Source of the DNA: Burkholderiaceae bacterium
Lineage (GTDB): Bacteria > Pseudomonadota > Gammaproteobacteria > Burkholderiales > Burkholderiaceae_D
Assembly (NCBI GenBank): GCA_004298905.1
Contig: SCTK01000005.1
Span: 1 to 64,000 of the forward strand
Direction: 5' to 3'
DNA length: 64,000 nucleotides
Shown one piece after another: positions 55,001 through 63,888 of the stretch (the first letter of the stretch is position 1; the number at the start of each line of letters is the position of its first letter). Below the pieces are notes generated by a model. It was not told the origin of the DNA. It saw only the letters and a program-made list of their open reading frames with translations, and searched no databases. A program made the translations under genes and the position numbers.

Positions 55001-55744
55001 ATGTACGCAATCATCGGTGGCAGCGGGTTGGCGAAATTACCCGGCATGGAAGTGCAGCGGCGCGAAGTCACGCGCACGCCCTATGGCGAACCCTCCGGTG
55101 CGCTGACCTACGGCGAGATCAATGGCGTCGCAGTCGTATTTCTTGCGCGCCATGGTTATGGCCACACGATTGCCCCGCACGAGATCAACTACCGCGCGAA
55201 TATCTGGGCGCTCAATGCCATTGGTATCGATGGCTTGATTTCGGTGGCCTCGGTGGGTGGCATTACGCAGCACTTCGCACCGGGCATGCTGGCGATTCCC
55301 GAGCAGATCATCGATTACACCCACGGCCGCAAATCGAGTTATTTCGAAGGGCCGGAAACGCCGGTCACGCAAATCGATTTCACACACCCCTACACCGAAG
55401 CCTTGCGCCAACGCCTGTTTTCGGCCATCGATGCCACGCACCAGCCCGTGTACTTCGGCGGTGTCTATGCCTGCATGCAAGGCCCGCGTCTGGAAACGGC
55501 GGCGGAGATCAACAAGCTCGAGCGCGACGGCGCCGACATGGTCGGCATGACCGGCATGCCTGAAGCCGCACTGGCACGTGAATTGGAACTGCCCTATGCC
55601 GCGTTGACCGTAGTGGCCAACTACGCCGCCGGGCGTGGCGATTCGGCGCAGCAGATTTCGTTTGAAGCGCTCAACCGGCAACTGGCGGCGAGCATGCAGC
55701 GGGTCCAGGCCATCATCGCCGCCTTTGTCAGCCAGGGGAACTGA
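55001..55744 (+). CDS. Methylthioadenosine/methylthioinosine phosphorylase family
   Basis: The 247-residue protein splits methylthio-purine nucleosides with phosphate. Visible motifs are IIGGSGLAKLPG, FLARHGYGHTIAPHEINYRA, VGGITQ and VYACMQGPRLETAAEI, then DMVGMTGMPEAALARELELP. The last segment closely resembles the Pseudomonas aeruginosa methylthioinosine phosphorylase PA3004, so methylthioinosine may be the true substrate rather than methylthioadenosine. Confidence 0.88.
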   Translation: MYAIIGGSGLAKLPGMEVQRREVTRTPYGEPSGALTYGEINGVAVVFLARHGYGHTIAPHEINYRANIWALNAIGIDGLISVASVGGITQHFAPGMLAIPEQIIDYTHGRKSSYFEGPETPVTQIDFTHPYTEALRQRLFSAIDATHQPVYFGGVYACMQGPRLETAAEINKLERDGADMVGMTGMPEAALARELELPYAALTVVANYAAGRGDSAQQISFEALNRQLAASMQRVQAIIAAFVSQGN

Positions 55745-55767
55745 GGGTCTGCCATGGAGCGTGCAAT

Positions 55768-56328
55768 ATGATCCGCGAAATCTTGCACATCGGCGACGAA
55801 CGCCTGCTGCGCAAGGCCGAGCCAGTCACGCAGTTCGACACAGCGGAATTGCATGCGCTGGTGCAAGACATGTTCGACACCATGCGCGCCTCCAACGGCG
55901 TAGGCCTGGCCGCGCCACAGATCGGTGTCAATCTGCGTGTGGTGGTGTTCGGCTTTAACGCCAGTTCCCGTTACCCCGACGAAGCGCCGGTGCCCGACAC
56001 CGTGCTCATCAATCCGCACATCACTTTTGCCGACAGCATGCAGGAAGAAGCTTTGGAAGGCTGCCTGTCCGTGCCCGGCATGCGCGGCAGTGTCATGCGC
56101 TACAAACAATTGCACTACAGCGCCCACGATGTTGACGGCAAGAGTGTTGAAGGAATTGCGGAAGGCTTCCACGCCCGCGTGATCCAGCACGAATGCGATC
56201 ACCTCGATGGCATCCTCTACCCGACCCGAGTCTCCGACCGCTCCAAACTCCGGCTCGACACCGCCGATACTGAAGTCGCTCGTTACCCGGAAATCAAAGC
56301 CGCTTTGCGCAGCAAGACGTTTCTCTAA
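55768..56328 (+). CDS. def: Peptide deformylase
   Basis: The 186-residue metalloenzyme removes the formyl group from new proteins. Motif 1 is GVGLAAPQIGV, motif 2 is EGCLSVPGMRG (Cys99), and motif 3 is HECDH (His141, Glu142, His145). The sequence has YDxVRY-free type II features and lacks fmt next door, so this may be a second deformylase in the genome. It follows the phosphorylase by 23 bp. Confidence 0.95.
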   Translation: MIREILHIGDERLLRKAEPVTQFDTAELHALVQDMFDTMRASNGVGLAAPQIGVNLRVVVFGFNASSRYPDEAPVPDTVLINPHITFADSMQEEALEGCLSVPGMRGSVMRYKQLHYSAHDVDGKSVEGIAEGFHARVIQHECDHLDGILYPTRVSDRSKLRLDTADTEVARYPEIKAALRSKTFL

Positions 56329-56337
56329 ATCTCAGGA

Positions 56338-56395
56338 GTAGGCTGGGATTAAATCCCAGCAATCAAGTCTGCGCTGGGATTTCATCCCAGCCTAC
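56338..56395. repeat. Near-perfect inverted repeat after def
   Basis: GTAGGCTGGGATTAAATCCC (56338-56357) and its right arm (56373-56395) pair with one mismatch. Each arm also contains a smaller palindrome (GGGATTAAATCCC; GGGATTTCATCCC). This is a common REP-like intergenic type. Confidence 0.75.
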
Positions 56396-56420
56396 CGCGC
56401 TCTCCCCCTTGATGGCAAGC

Positions 56421-56945
56421 TTAGCGCTCATTGTTGGACACGGGCTCATCGAGACTCGACTGCTCGATGGGCTTTATGGTAGTGATCTTCTGTCCGTTTA
56501 CGGGGAGCACTCTGCACAAAGGCTTGCTCTCCGGCTCCTTGAGGATGCAAAGCTTCAATTCCTTCAGCGTACCGTTGATTTCTATAGCTTCGATCGATGA
56601 GATGGCTGGACCATGAAAGCAGTTATCTCCGAAGACTGTGTCAACCACCAGTGGTTTTCCGTTTCGGAATACTGAGATGGAAACTGGTGGCTGCGCACCG
56701 CACATTCCATTTTCTCTGAATGCCCCGCGTTGACCAGTGATTTTGTAGTTCGTCTTCCCCAGGCGACAGCGTTGTGGGAGATTGGGTTCGGAAAAGAAGT
56801 CGTCGTTCTCGTAGACGTACTTCAATACGAACAATCCGCTCCCGTTGTCGCACGTCAACTCTGCAATTGCAACTGGAACGGTTGAAGCCTTCGCCGAAGG
56901 CGCGAGAACAGTCAGGCAGAGCAAGGATGTGAGAAGGAGCTTCAT
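56421..56945 (-). CDS. Small exported protein of unknown function
   Basis: The start MKLLLTSLLCLTVLAPSAKA gives a signal peptide, then a mature part of about 155 residues with several Cys (ELTCDNGSG, QRCRLGKTNY, NGMCGAQPP, DNCFHGPA, KLCILKEPE, PLCRVLP). These suggest disulfides in the periplasm. I recognise no family. The open frame extends 8 residues upstream through a repeat (56949-56992) and no ribosome site is visible. Base use is poorer in G+C than neighbours, which fits a transferred or cassette-like gene. Confidence 0.6.
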   Translation of the reverse strand: MKLLLTSLLCLTVLAPSAKASTVPVAIAELTCDNGSGLFVLKYVYENDDFFSEPNLPQRCRLGKTNYKITGQRGAFRENGMCGAQPPVSISVFRNGKPLVVDTVFGDNCFHGPAISSIEAIEINGTLKELKLCILKEPESKPLCRVLPVNGQKITTIKPIEQSSLDEPVSNNER

Positions 56946-56948
56946 GAG

Positions 56949-56992
56949 TGCTAACGATGTATACGACATTTTTTCGGATAACCCGCCGCGCG
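56949..56992 (-). repeat. Related copy of the attC-like repeat before a small gene
   Basis: Read on the minus strand, CGCGCGGCGGGTTATCCGA and ATGTCGTATACATCGTTAGC match the repeat at 38439-38499 closely, ending in CGTTAGC just before the ATG of the exported-protein gene. That is where a gene cassette start would lie in an integron, but no integrase is in the window. Confidence 0.5.
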
Positions 56993-57067
56993 TGACGAAT
57001 AGCGCGATGGAAAATTAGACAACACATCCCGCTCCCAGGCAAGAGTTTGCTTGAGAGCGCCGTTTTC

Positions 57068-59650
57068 TTATGCGCTGAGCGCCGCCAGCAATTCCGTTTC
57101 CAACTGAATCTGCGCGCGACCGCTGCTGAGTTCAGCGCCGTTGATGACGAGGACGTCTTCGACGCGCTGGCCGAGGGTCATGATCTTGGCGGATTGCACG
57201 TTGATCTGGTGTTGCGCGAGCACGTAGGCGACGGCGTAAAGCAAGCCGGTGCGGTCGGTGGCGTTGAGGGAGAGCAGGTAGTAGCGGCCGCGTTCGTCGG
57301 GGCGCAGGTCGACGCTGGGGGTGATGGGGAAGTGTTTGGACTGGCGCGACATGCGGCCTTTGACGGGAGTGGGCAGCGGTTCGCGCAGGTGCAGGGCTTG
57401 CGCGAGTTCGTATTCGACCATGGCGATGATGTTGCGGTAATCGCTGCCGGAATCGGGCGCGGCGATCAGAAATGAATCGAGCGCGTAGCCGTTGCCGGTG
57501 GTGTGAATCTTGGCGTCTTGAATTGTGAACTGGCGATTGCCGAAGTAGCAGCACAGGCGCGCGAACAGGTCGGGTTGGTCCTGCACATAGACCAGCACCT
57601 GGATGCCTTCGCCGAAGGGGGCGAGGCGCGCCTTGACGATGGCGTGATCGGTGTCGAATTTGTTGTAGAGCACTTGCGTGTGCCAGGCGATGTCTTGCGC
57701 ATCGAGGCGCAGAAAATATGCGACGTCGAGTTGCTTCCAGAACGCTTCGTGCGCATCGGCGCGCAAGCCGTGCAGTTGCAGCAGGCGCAGCGCTTCGTGA
57801 CGACGTTCTTCGAGTTCCGATTTATGTTCGCTGTTTTGCGCGCCTTGCGGGTTCAGCACGCGGCAGGTGAGGCGATACAGATCTTCCAGCAGTTTGCCTT
57901 TCCAGGCGTTCCACACGGCCGGGCTGGTGCCGCGAATGTCGGCCACGGTGAGCAGATAGAGCGCGGTGAGGCGGCGTTCGTTGCCGACGGTTTTGGCGAA
58001 GGCGCGAATCACATCGGGATCGCTCAAGTCCTGTTTCTGTGCGACGCGCGACATGGTGAGGTGATTGCGCACGAGGAATTCGATCAGCGCGGTGTCCTCC
58101 TTGTCGATGCCGTGTTGCTGGCAGAAACGGCGCGCATCCGGCACGCCGAGTTCGGAGTGGTCGCCGCCGCGGCCCTTGGCGATGTCGTGAAACAGGGCAG
58201 CGACATAGAGCAGCCAGTGCTTGTCGAAGTTGGCGATGAGGCGACTGCAGAACGGGTATTCGTGCGCGTGTTCCTGCAGCGTAAAGCGGCGCACATTGCG
58301 CACCACCATCAGCGTGTGCTGATCGACGGTGTAGACATGAAACAGGTCGTGCTGCATCTGCCCGACGATGCGCCGGAACACCGGCAGGTAGCGGCCGATG
58401 ATGCCCCACTGGTTCATGCGGCGCAGGGCGTGCGTGATGCCGTTCGGCTCCTTGAGGATTTGCAGGAACAAGGCGCGATTCTTCGGATCGCGGCGGAACT
58501 TCGCGTCGATCAGGTTGCGACCGTTCCAGATGCCGCGCAGCGTGCGCGCCGACATGTCCTTGATTTCCGGATGCTGTTGCAGGAGCAGGAAGGCTTCGAG
58601 GATGGCGGACGGTTCGCGCTCGAAGACATCAGGTGCGGTGATGTCGAGCAGCTCGTCATAGTTCTGGAAGCGTTCGTTGATTCGGATCGCGGGCGATTTT
58701 TCGCGCGGGAACAGGCGACGCTCGATGTTTTGCAGCAAGATCAGATTCAGTTGCGTAACCGTCTTGGCGGCCAGATAGTAGCGTTGCATCAAGTGTTCGC
58801 TGGCGCGCTTGCCGGGCGTTTCGACATAACCCATGCGCTTGGCCAGCGCGGTCTGCACATCGAAAGCCAGCCGGTCTTCGCAGCGGCCCGCGACGATGTG
58901 CAGTTCGGCGCGAATATGTTTGAGAATGTTTTCATTGCGGCGCAACTGGCTGGCTTCGATCTGGCTGACCAAACCGTGTTGCGCCAGCTCGTGCCAGCTG
59001 TTGCCCAGTTTGGCGGCTTTGCTGATCCACAGGATGACTTGCAGATCGCGCAGACCGCCGGGGCTTTCCTTGCAATCCGGTTCCAGGCTGTAGGGCGTGT
59101 CCTGATATTTGGCGTGGCGCTGTTGCAGTTCCAGCACCTTGGCTTGCGAGAAGGCGCGAATATCGAGCGCATCCCAGACCATGCCCTGCATGGTGTCGAA
59201 TAATTTGCGGCTGCCAGCCAGACAACGCGCTTCGATCAGGCTGGTCTGGATGGTGATGTCCTGCGCGGCTTCGGCGCGGCATTCTTCTGGCGTGCGCACG
59301 CTGTGGCCGAGTTCCAGGCCGATGTCCCAGAACAGGCTGACCAGGCGCGTGAGTTGTTCCTGTTCTGCGGTGCTCAACGCGGCCGGATGCAGGATGAGAA
59401 TGTCGACGTCGGAATAGGGGAACAGCTCGCCGCGGCCATAGCCGCCGACGGCGACGAGGCTGAATTGCCGCGGCAGGTGCTGGCTGCGCCAGACTTCGCG
59501 GATGGCGTGGTCGACGCTCAGGCGCAATTGCCGCAGCAGGCGGGTGACGTTTTGATGCCGGTCATAGTCGGCGATGCAGCGTTCGCGGTCGGCGCGCAGA
59601 TGCGCGCGCAATTCGCTAACCCGTGTCGCGGGCAATACCGACGCATCCAT
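57068..59650 (-). CDS. glnD: Bifunctional uridylyltransferase/uridylyl-removing enzyme GlnD
   Basis: The 860-residue nitrogen sensor modifies PII proteins. The nucleotidyltransferase site is GGYGRGELFPYSDVDILIL (about residues 72-90), the HD hydrolase site is LFHDIAKGRGGDHSELG (about 495), and two ACT domains end the protein (about 680-770 and 790-860). The start MDASVLPAT is chosen; its ATG overlaps the map stop in ATGA. Map-glnD is a frequent gene order. Confidence 0.96.
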   Translation of the reverse strand: MDASVLPATRVSELRAHLRADRERCIADYDRHQNVTRLLRQLRLSVDHAIREVWRSQHLPRQFSLVAVGGYGRGELFPYSDVDILILHPAALSTAEQEQLTRLVSLFWDIGLELGHSVRTPEECRAEAAQDITIQTSLIEARCLAGSRKLFDTMQGMVWDALDIRAFSQAKVLELQQRHAKYQDTPYSLEPDCKESPGGLRDLQVILWISKAAKLGNSWHELAQHGLVSQIEASQLRRNENILKHIRAELHIVAGRCEDRLAFDVQTALAKRMGYVETPGKRASEHLMQRYYLAAKTVTQLNLILLQNIERRLFPREKSPAIRINERFQNYDELLDITAPDVFEREPSAILEAFLLLQQHPEIKDMSARTLRGIWNGRNLIDAKFRRDPKNRALFLQILKEPNGITHALRRMNQWGIIGRYLPVFRRIVGQMQHDLFHVYTVDQHTLMVVRNVRRFTLQEHAHEYPFCSRLIANFDKHWLLYVAALFHDIAKGRGGDHSELGVPDARRFCQQHGIDKEDTALIEFLVRNHLTMSRVAQKQDLSDPDVIRAFAKTVGNERRLTALYLLTVADIRGTSPAVWNAWKGKLLEDLYRLTCRVLNPQGAQNSEHKSELEERRHEALRLLQLHGLRADAHEAFWKQLDVAYFLRLDAQDIAWHTQVLYNKFDTDHAIVKARLAPFGEGIQVLVYVQDQPDLFARLCCYFGNRQFTIQDAKIHTTGNGYALDSFLIAAPDSGSDYRNIIAMVEYELAQALHLREPLPTPVKGRMSRQSKHFPITPSVDLRPDERGRYYLLSLNATDRTGLLYAVAYVLAQHQINVQSAKIMTLGQRVEDVLVINGAELSSGRAQIQLETELLAALSA

Positions 59651-60462
59651 CAAGCCGCCTTGCGGGTGATGATGGCTGGGGCGCCGGGGCAACCGGCGGA
59701 GGTGGTGAGAATTTCATAACCGGTCTCGGTGACCAGGATAGTGTGTTCCCATTGCGCCGACAGGCTGTGATCCTTGGTGACGATGGTCCAGCCGTCGCCC
59801 AGTTCGCGGATGTCGCGGCGGCCGGCGTTGATCATCGGTTCGATGGTAAAGGTCATGCCGGCTTTCAGCGTTTCGAGCGTGCCCGGTTTGCCATAGTGCA
59901 GCACTTGCGGGTCTTCATGGAATTGCTTGCCGATGCCGTGGCCACAGAATTCGCGCACCACGCTGTAGCCGTTCTTTTCCGCATATTGCTGGATCACATG
60001 GCCGATGTCGCCTAGCGTGGCGCCGGGACGCACCTTGGCAATGCCCAGCCACATGCATTCGAAAGTGATCTCGCTCAGGCGGCGTGCTGCGATGGACGGT
60101 TCGCCAATGGAGAACATGCGGCTCGTGTCGCCGTGATAGCCATCCTTGATGACGGTGACGTCGATATTCAGCACATCGCCATTTTTCAGCACCCGGTCGC
60201 CCGGAATGCCATGGCAGACCTGGTGGTTGACCGAGGTGCAGATCGACTTGGGGTAGGGCTTGTAGCCGGGCGGACAGTAATTGAGGGGGGCGGGGATGGT
60301 GCCCTGTTCGTTGACCATGTAATCGTGGCAAAGGCGGTCCAGCTCGCCGGTGGTGACCCCGGCCTTGACGTGGGGGGTAATGAAATCAAGCACTTCCGAG
60401 GCCAGACGGCCGGCAATGCGCATTTTTTCGATATCTTCGGGCGTTTTGATGGAGATGGACAT
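59650..60462 (-). CDS. map: Methionine aminopeptidase type I
   Basis: The 270-residue enzyme removes the N-terminal methionine. The metal ligands fit Asp in LNIDVTVIKDGYHGDTSRMF, His in EFCGHGIGKQFHE and Glu in FTIEPMINAG and WEHTILVTE. The start MSISIKTPEDIEKMR is clear from the family; a longer frame of 26 residues lies in the promoter region shared with rpsB. It diverges from rpsB, the usual arrangement. Confidence 0.97.
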   Translation of the reverse strand: MSISIKTPEDIEKMRIAGRLASEVLDFITPHVKAGVTTGELDRLCHDYMVNEQGTIPAPLNYCPPGYKPYPKSICTSVNHQVCHGIPGDRVLKNGDVLNIDVTVIKDGYHGDTSRMFSIGEPSIAARRLSEITFECMWLGIAKVRPGATLGDIGHVIQQYAEKNGYSVVREFCGHGIGKQFHEDPQVLHYGKPGTLETLKAGMTFTIEPMINAGRRDIRELGDGWTIVTKDHSLSAQWEHTILVTETGYEILTTSAGCPGAPAIITRKAA

Positions 60463-60476
60463 TTCGCTGGCCAGAC

Positions 60477-60506
60477 TTGAGTCTGTGATTAAAAACCGAT
60501 TATAAT
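60477..60506 (+). promoter_or_regulatory. Promoter of the rpsB-tsf transcript
   Basis: TTGAGT (60477-60482), an 18-base spacer and a perfect TATAAT (60501-60506) form a strong sigma-70 promoter. The transcript would start near 60513, giving a leader of about 175 bases before rpsB. The -10 is inside the palindrome GATTATAATC (60498-60507), so it could also work for map on the other strand. Confidence 0.7.
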
Positions 60507-60587
60507 CGCGGGCTTGCTGAGCTTGCCGGGTTTTCGGCAATTTCGGCAGGTTTTATAAATCAGTATTTTTTTAAATCCCCCGTCAGA

Positions 60588-60687
60588 CTGTCTAAGGGTG
60601 TCTGCCAGTGAATTGGTAGATGGTTTCAGTGGATTATTTCACAGGAACGCATGTCTGGCGGTAGACCCAACCCACAGGAGTTTTGTC
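60588..60687 (+). promoter_or_regulatory. Candidate ribosomal protein S2 leader RNA
   Basis: The leader before rpsB can fold: GTCTGCCAG (60599-60607) faces CTGGCGGTAGAC (60654-60665), bracketing a further stem region. In other proteobacteria S2 binds its own leader to repress translation. That this leader works likewise is inference; the family match was not tested. Confidence 0.4.
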
Positions 60688-61425
60688 ATGTCCGTGACCA
60701 TGCGTCAAATGCTGGAAGCCGGTGTCCATTTTGGACACCAAACCCGTTTCTGGAACCCCAAGATGGCCCCGTATATCTTCGGCCATCGCAACAAGATTCA
60801 CATCGTCAACCTGGAAAAAACCCTGACGATGTACAACGAGGCGATGCAGTTCATCAAACGCCTCTCCGCCAATCGCGGCACCGTCCTGTTTGTCGGCACC
60901 AAGCGTCAGGCACGCGAAATCATCGCTGAAGAAGCCAAACGCGCCGGCATGCCTTATGTCGATCAGCGCTGGCTGGGCGGCATGCTGACCAACTTCAAAA
61001 CCGTCAAGGGTTCGCTCAAGCGCCTGCAGGAAATGGAAGCGCTGATTGCCGATGGCGGTCTCGAGCGTCTGTCGAAAAAAGAAGCGCTGACCTTTTCGCG
61101 CGAAATGGAAAAACTGAACAAATCCATCGGCGGTATCAAGGATATGGGCGGCTTGCCCGATGCGATTTTCGTGATCGATGTCGGTTATCACAAAGGCGCG
61201 ATTGCCGAAGCCGAGAAACTGGGCATTCCGGTCGTGGCTGTGGTCGATACCAACCATTCGCCCGCTGGCGTGAGCTACCTGATCCCCGGTAACGACGATT
61301 CCGGCCGTGCGATTCGCCTGTATGCCCGCGGTGTGGCCGATGCGGTGCTGGAAGGCCGTTCCAATGCGCTGGAGCAAGTGGTGGAAGCCGTGAAGGAAGA
61401 CTTCGTCGAAGTTGATGGCGAATAA
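60688..61425 (+). CDS. rpsB: 30S ribosomal protein S2
   Basis: The 245-residue ribosomal protein begins [20 protein letters not shown], with the family segments [34 protein letters not shown] and [20 protein letters not shown] precedes the ATG at eight bases. A frame 30 residues longer runs in the leader and is rejected. tsf follows after a terminator-like hairpin. Confidence 0.98.
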   Translation: MSVTMRQMLEAGVHFGHQTRFWNPKMAPYIFGHRNKIHIVNLEKTLTMYNEAMQFIKRLSANRGTVLFVGTKRQAREIIAEEAKRAGMPYVDQRWLGGMLTNFKTVKGSLKRLQEMEALIADGGLERLSKKEALTFSREMEKLNKSIGGIKDMGGLPDAIFVIDVGYHKGAIAEAEKLGIPVVAVVDTNHSPAGVSYLIPGNDDSGRAIRLYARGVADAVLEGRSNALEQVVEAVKEDFVEVDGE

Positions 61426-61462
61426 GTCTGGAATGTAAGAGCGCGGCAGCCCGCGCGCGAAG

Positions 61463-61486
61463 AAGGGGCCTGCGCCCCTTTTTCTT
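61463..61486 (+). terminator. Terminator-like hairpin between rpsB and tsf
   Basis: AAGGGGC (61463-61469) pairs with GCCCCTT (61474-61480) around CTGC, followed by TTTCTTT. It probably lets only part of the rpsB transcripts continue into tsf. Confidence 0.75.
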
Positions 61487-61518
61487 TATATAGAACTGTG
61501 AATTATCAGGAGAGCATC

Positions 61519-62409
61519 ATGGCGGAAATTACCGCAGCTATGGTTAAGGAATTGCGCGAGAAGACCGACGCGCCGATGATGGAATGCAAAAAAGCGCTGA
61601 CCGAAGCGGACGGCGATTTGGCGAAGGCCGAAGAATTGCTGCGCGTGAAACTGGGCAGCAAGGCCAGCAAAGCCGCCAGCCGCGTCACTGCGGAAGGCAT
61701 CGTGGCCACTTATCTGTCGGCTGACGCCAAACTGGGCGTGATCGCCGAGATCAACTGTGAAACCGATTTCGTCGCCAAGAACGACGACTTCCTCGCGTTT
61801 GCCAAGAACGTGGCGCAATTGATTGCGGACAAGAACCCGGCCGACGTGGCCGCGCTGTCGGCGCTGCCGCTGGGCGAAGGCACGGTGGATAGCGTGCGTG
61901 CTGCGCTGATCGGCAAGATCGGCGAGAACATGAGCATTCGCCGCTTTGTCCGCGTGGCTGCGCAGGGCAAACTGAGCCAGTACATTCACGGCGGCGCCAA
62001 GGTTGGCGTGCTGGTTGATGTGGTCGGCGGTGAAGAGTCTCTGGGCAAGGATCTGGCCATGCACATTGCGGCGGGCAAGCCCAAGTCGCTCGATGCTTCT
62101 GGCGTTGATGCCGCGCTGATCGAAACCGAGCGTCGCGTGGCGATTGAAAAAGCGCGCGAGTCCGGCAAGCCGGAAGCCATGCTGGAAAAAATTGCCGAAG
62201 GCACGGTGCAGAAATTCCTCAAGGAAGTCACCTTGCTGGGCCAGGTGTTTGTGAAAGCCGAAGACGGCAAGCAAACCATCGAAGCCCTGCTCAAAGCCAA
62301 AGGCGCTTCAGTGGCCAGCTTCACGCTGTATGTCGTGGGTGAGGGCATCGAAAAGAAAGCCAATGACTTTGCCGCCGAGGTGGCTGCGCAAGTCGCCGCA
62401 GCGCGCTAA
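61519..62409 (+). CDS. tsf: Translation elongation factor Ts
   Basis: The 296-residue factor recycles EF-Tu. The N-terminal UBA-like domain is [20 protein letters not shown], followed by [20 protein letters not shown] and the core motif [19 protein letters not shown]. The ATG at 61519 follows AGGAGAG. A frame seven residues longer is rejected. Confidence 0.98.
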   Translation: MAEITAAMVKELREKTDAPMMECKKALTEADGDLAKAEELLRVKLGSKASKAASRVTAEGIVATYLSADAKLGVIAEINCETDFVAKNDDFLAFAKNVAQLIADKNPADVAALSALPLGEGTVDSVRAALIGKIGENMSIRRFVRVAAQGKLSQYIHGGAKVGVLVDVVGGEESLGKDLAMHIAAGKPKSLDASGVDAALIETERRVAIEKARESGKPEAMLEKIAEGTVQKFLKEVTLLGQVFVKAEDGKQTIEALLKAKGASVASFTLYVVGEGIEKKANDFAAEVAAQVAAAR

Positions 62410-62432
62410 AAGCAAGTTAAAATGCAGCAAAC

Positions 62433-62459
62433 AAAAAGGCCTGACACACAGGCCTTTTT
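62433..62459 (+). terminator. Rho-independent terminator after tsf
   Basis: AAAAAGGCCTG pairs with CAGGCCTTTTT around ACACA. It ends the rpsB-tsf transcript, so pyrH probably has its own promoter in the 62460-62594 gap. Confidence 0.9.
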
Positions 62460-62504
62460 CTTACGGGCAGGGTTGAGACTGCCAGGAAAGTGAGAGTGCG
62501 GCCA

Positions 62505-62560
62505 TGCCCGTTTCCCTCACCCCTACCCCCTCTCCCGGGGGGAGAGGGGAAGAATCGGAT
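62505..62560. repeat. Intergenic palindromic repeat before pyrH
   Basis: TTTCCCTCACCCCTACCCCC is followed by CTCTCCCGGGGGGAGAGGGG, containing a perfect palindrome. It is the same type as at 49787-49965. Confidence 0.6.
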
Positions 62561-62594
62561 TGCTGCGCAATTTTCAAATTGACAAGAGGACAAG

Positions 62595-63305
62595 ATGCCG
62601 GCCTATAAGCGCGTACTGCTCAAGTTATCCGGTGAGGCGTTGATGGGTGACGACGCCTACGGCATCAATCGCGCGACGATTGAACGCATGGTGGAGGAGG
62701 TTGCCGAAGTTTCTCGCAGCGGCGTTGAGCTGGCAATCGTGATCGGCGGCGGCAATATTTTTCGTGGCGTGGCGCCGGGCGCGGCAGGCATGGATCGCGC
62801 GACGGCCGATTACATGGGCATGCTGGCGACGGTGATGAATGCGTTGGCGCTGGCCGATGCCTTGCGCCAAGTGGGCGTGGTGGCGCGCGTGATGTCGGCC
62901 ATCGACATTCAGCAAGTGGTGGAACCCTATATCCGTCCGAAGGCGCTGCAATATCTGGAAGAGGGCAAGGTGGTGATTTTTGCCGCCGGCACCGGCAACC
63001 CGTTCTTTACTACCGATACCGCCGCCGCTTTGCGCGGTTCCGAAATCGGCGCCGAGATCGTTTTGAAAGCGACCAAGGTGGATGGTGTCTACACGGCCGA
63101 TCCGAAGAAAGATCCCAAAGCCACACGTTACGCGACGATCACTTTCGACGAAGCGATCGGCAAGAATTTGCAAGTGATGGACGCTACCGCGTTTGCCCTC
63201 TGCCGCGATCAGGCGCTGCCGATCAAGGTATTCTCGATCACCAAGCCGGGCGCATTGAAGCGCGCGATTGCCGGTGGCGATGAAGGCACGCTGGTGCATG
63301 TTTGA
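62595..63305 (+). CDS. pyrH: UMP kinase
   Basis: The 236-residue amino-acid-kinase-fold enzyme phosphorylates UMP. Motifs are [26 protein letters not shown], and [20 protein letters not shown], with [18 protein letters not shown] near the nucleotide site. The start has AGAGGACAAG upstream. frr follows by 12 bp. Confidence 0.98.
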   Translation: MPAYKRVLLKLSGEALMGDDAYGINRATIERMVEEVAEVSRSGVELAIVIGGGNIFRGVAPGAAGMDRATADYMGMLATVMNALALADALRQVGVVARVMSAIDIQQVVEPYIRPKALQYLEEGKVVIFAAGTGNPFFTTDTAAALRGSEIGAEIVLKATKVDGVYTADPKKDPKATRYATITFDEAIGKNLQVMDATAFALCRDQALPIKVFSITKPGALKRAIAGGDEGTLVHV

Positions 63306-63317
63306 TGGAGAGTTGAA

Positions 63318-63878
63318 ATGAGCATTGCCGAGATCAAGAAAAATACCGAGCAAAAAATGCAGCGCTCACTGGACGCGCTGAAAAACGATTTGGCCAAGGT
63401 GCGCACCGGCCGCGCCCATACGGGTTTGCTGGACCACGTGCAGGTCGATTATTACGGTTCACTGGTGCCGATCAGCCAGGTCGCCAACCTGACCATGATT
63501 GATGCGCGCACGATCGGCGTGGCGCCGTGGGAAAAGAAAATGGTGGCGGCGGTCGAAAAAGCGATCCGCGAATCCGACCTCGGTCTGAACCCCGCGACGC
63601 AGGGTGAATTGATCCGTGTGCCGATGCCTGCGCTGACCGAAGAGCGCCGCCGCGAATTGACCAAGGTGGTGAAGTCCGAAGGTGAGACTGCCAAGGTGGC
63701 GATTCGCAACTTGCGCCGCGATGCCAACAACAGCTTGAAGGAATTGCTCAAGTCCAAGGAAATTTCGGAAGACGACGAGCGCCGCGCGCAGGATGATATT
63801 CAAAAGCTGACGGACAAATCGATTGCTGACGTTGACAGAATGGTCCAGCAAAAAGAAGCCGACATCATGACGGTTTGA
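63318..63878 (+). CDS. frr: Ribosome recycling factor
   Basis: The 186-residue factor splits ribosomes after termination. Family segments are [38 protein letters not shown] and [25 protein letters not shown] precedes the ATG. It lies between pyrH and uppS as usual. Confidence 0.98.
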   Translation: MSIAEIKKNTEQKMQRSLDALKNDLAKVRTGRAHTGLLDHVQVDYYGSLVPISQVANLTMIDARTIGVAPWEKKMVAAVEKAIRESDLGLNPATQGELIRVPMPALTEERRRELTKVVKSEGETAKVAIRNLRRDANNSLKELLKSKEISEDDERRAQDDIQKLTDKSIADVDRMVQQKEADIMTV

Positions 63879-63888
63879 AAGCAACACG

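Noticed and set aside
57503-59203. Open frame of 566 codons on the plus strand opposite glnD
   Set aside because: Same antisense effect; glnD on the other strand is intact with all domains.
60507-60690. tRNA gene in the rpsB leader
   Set aside because: No cloverleaf with a T-loop GTTCRA-type sequence can be drawn; the folding fits a leader better.
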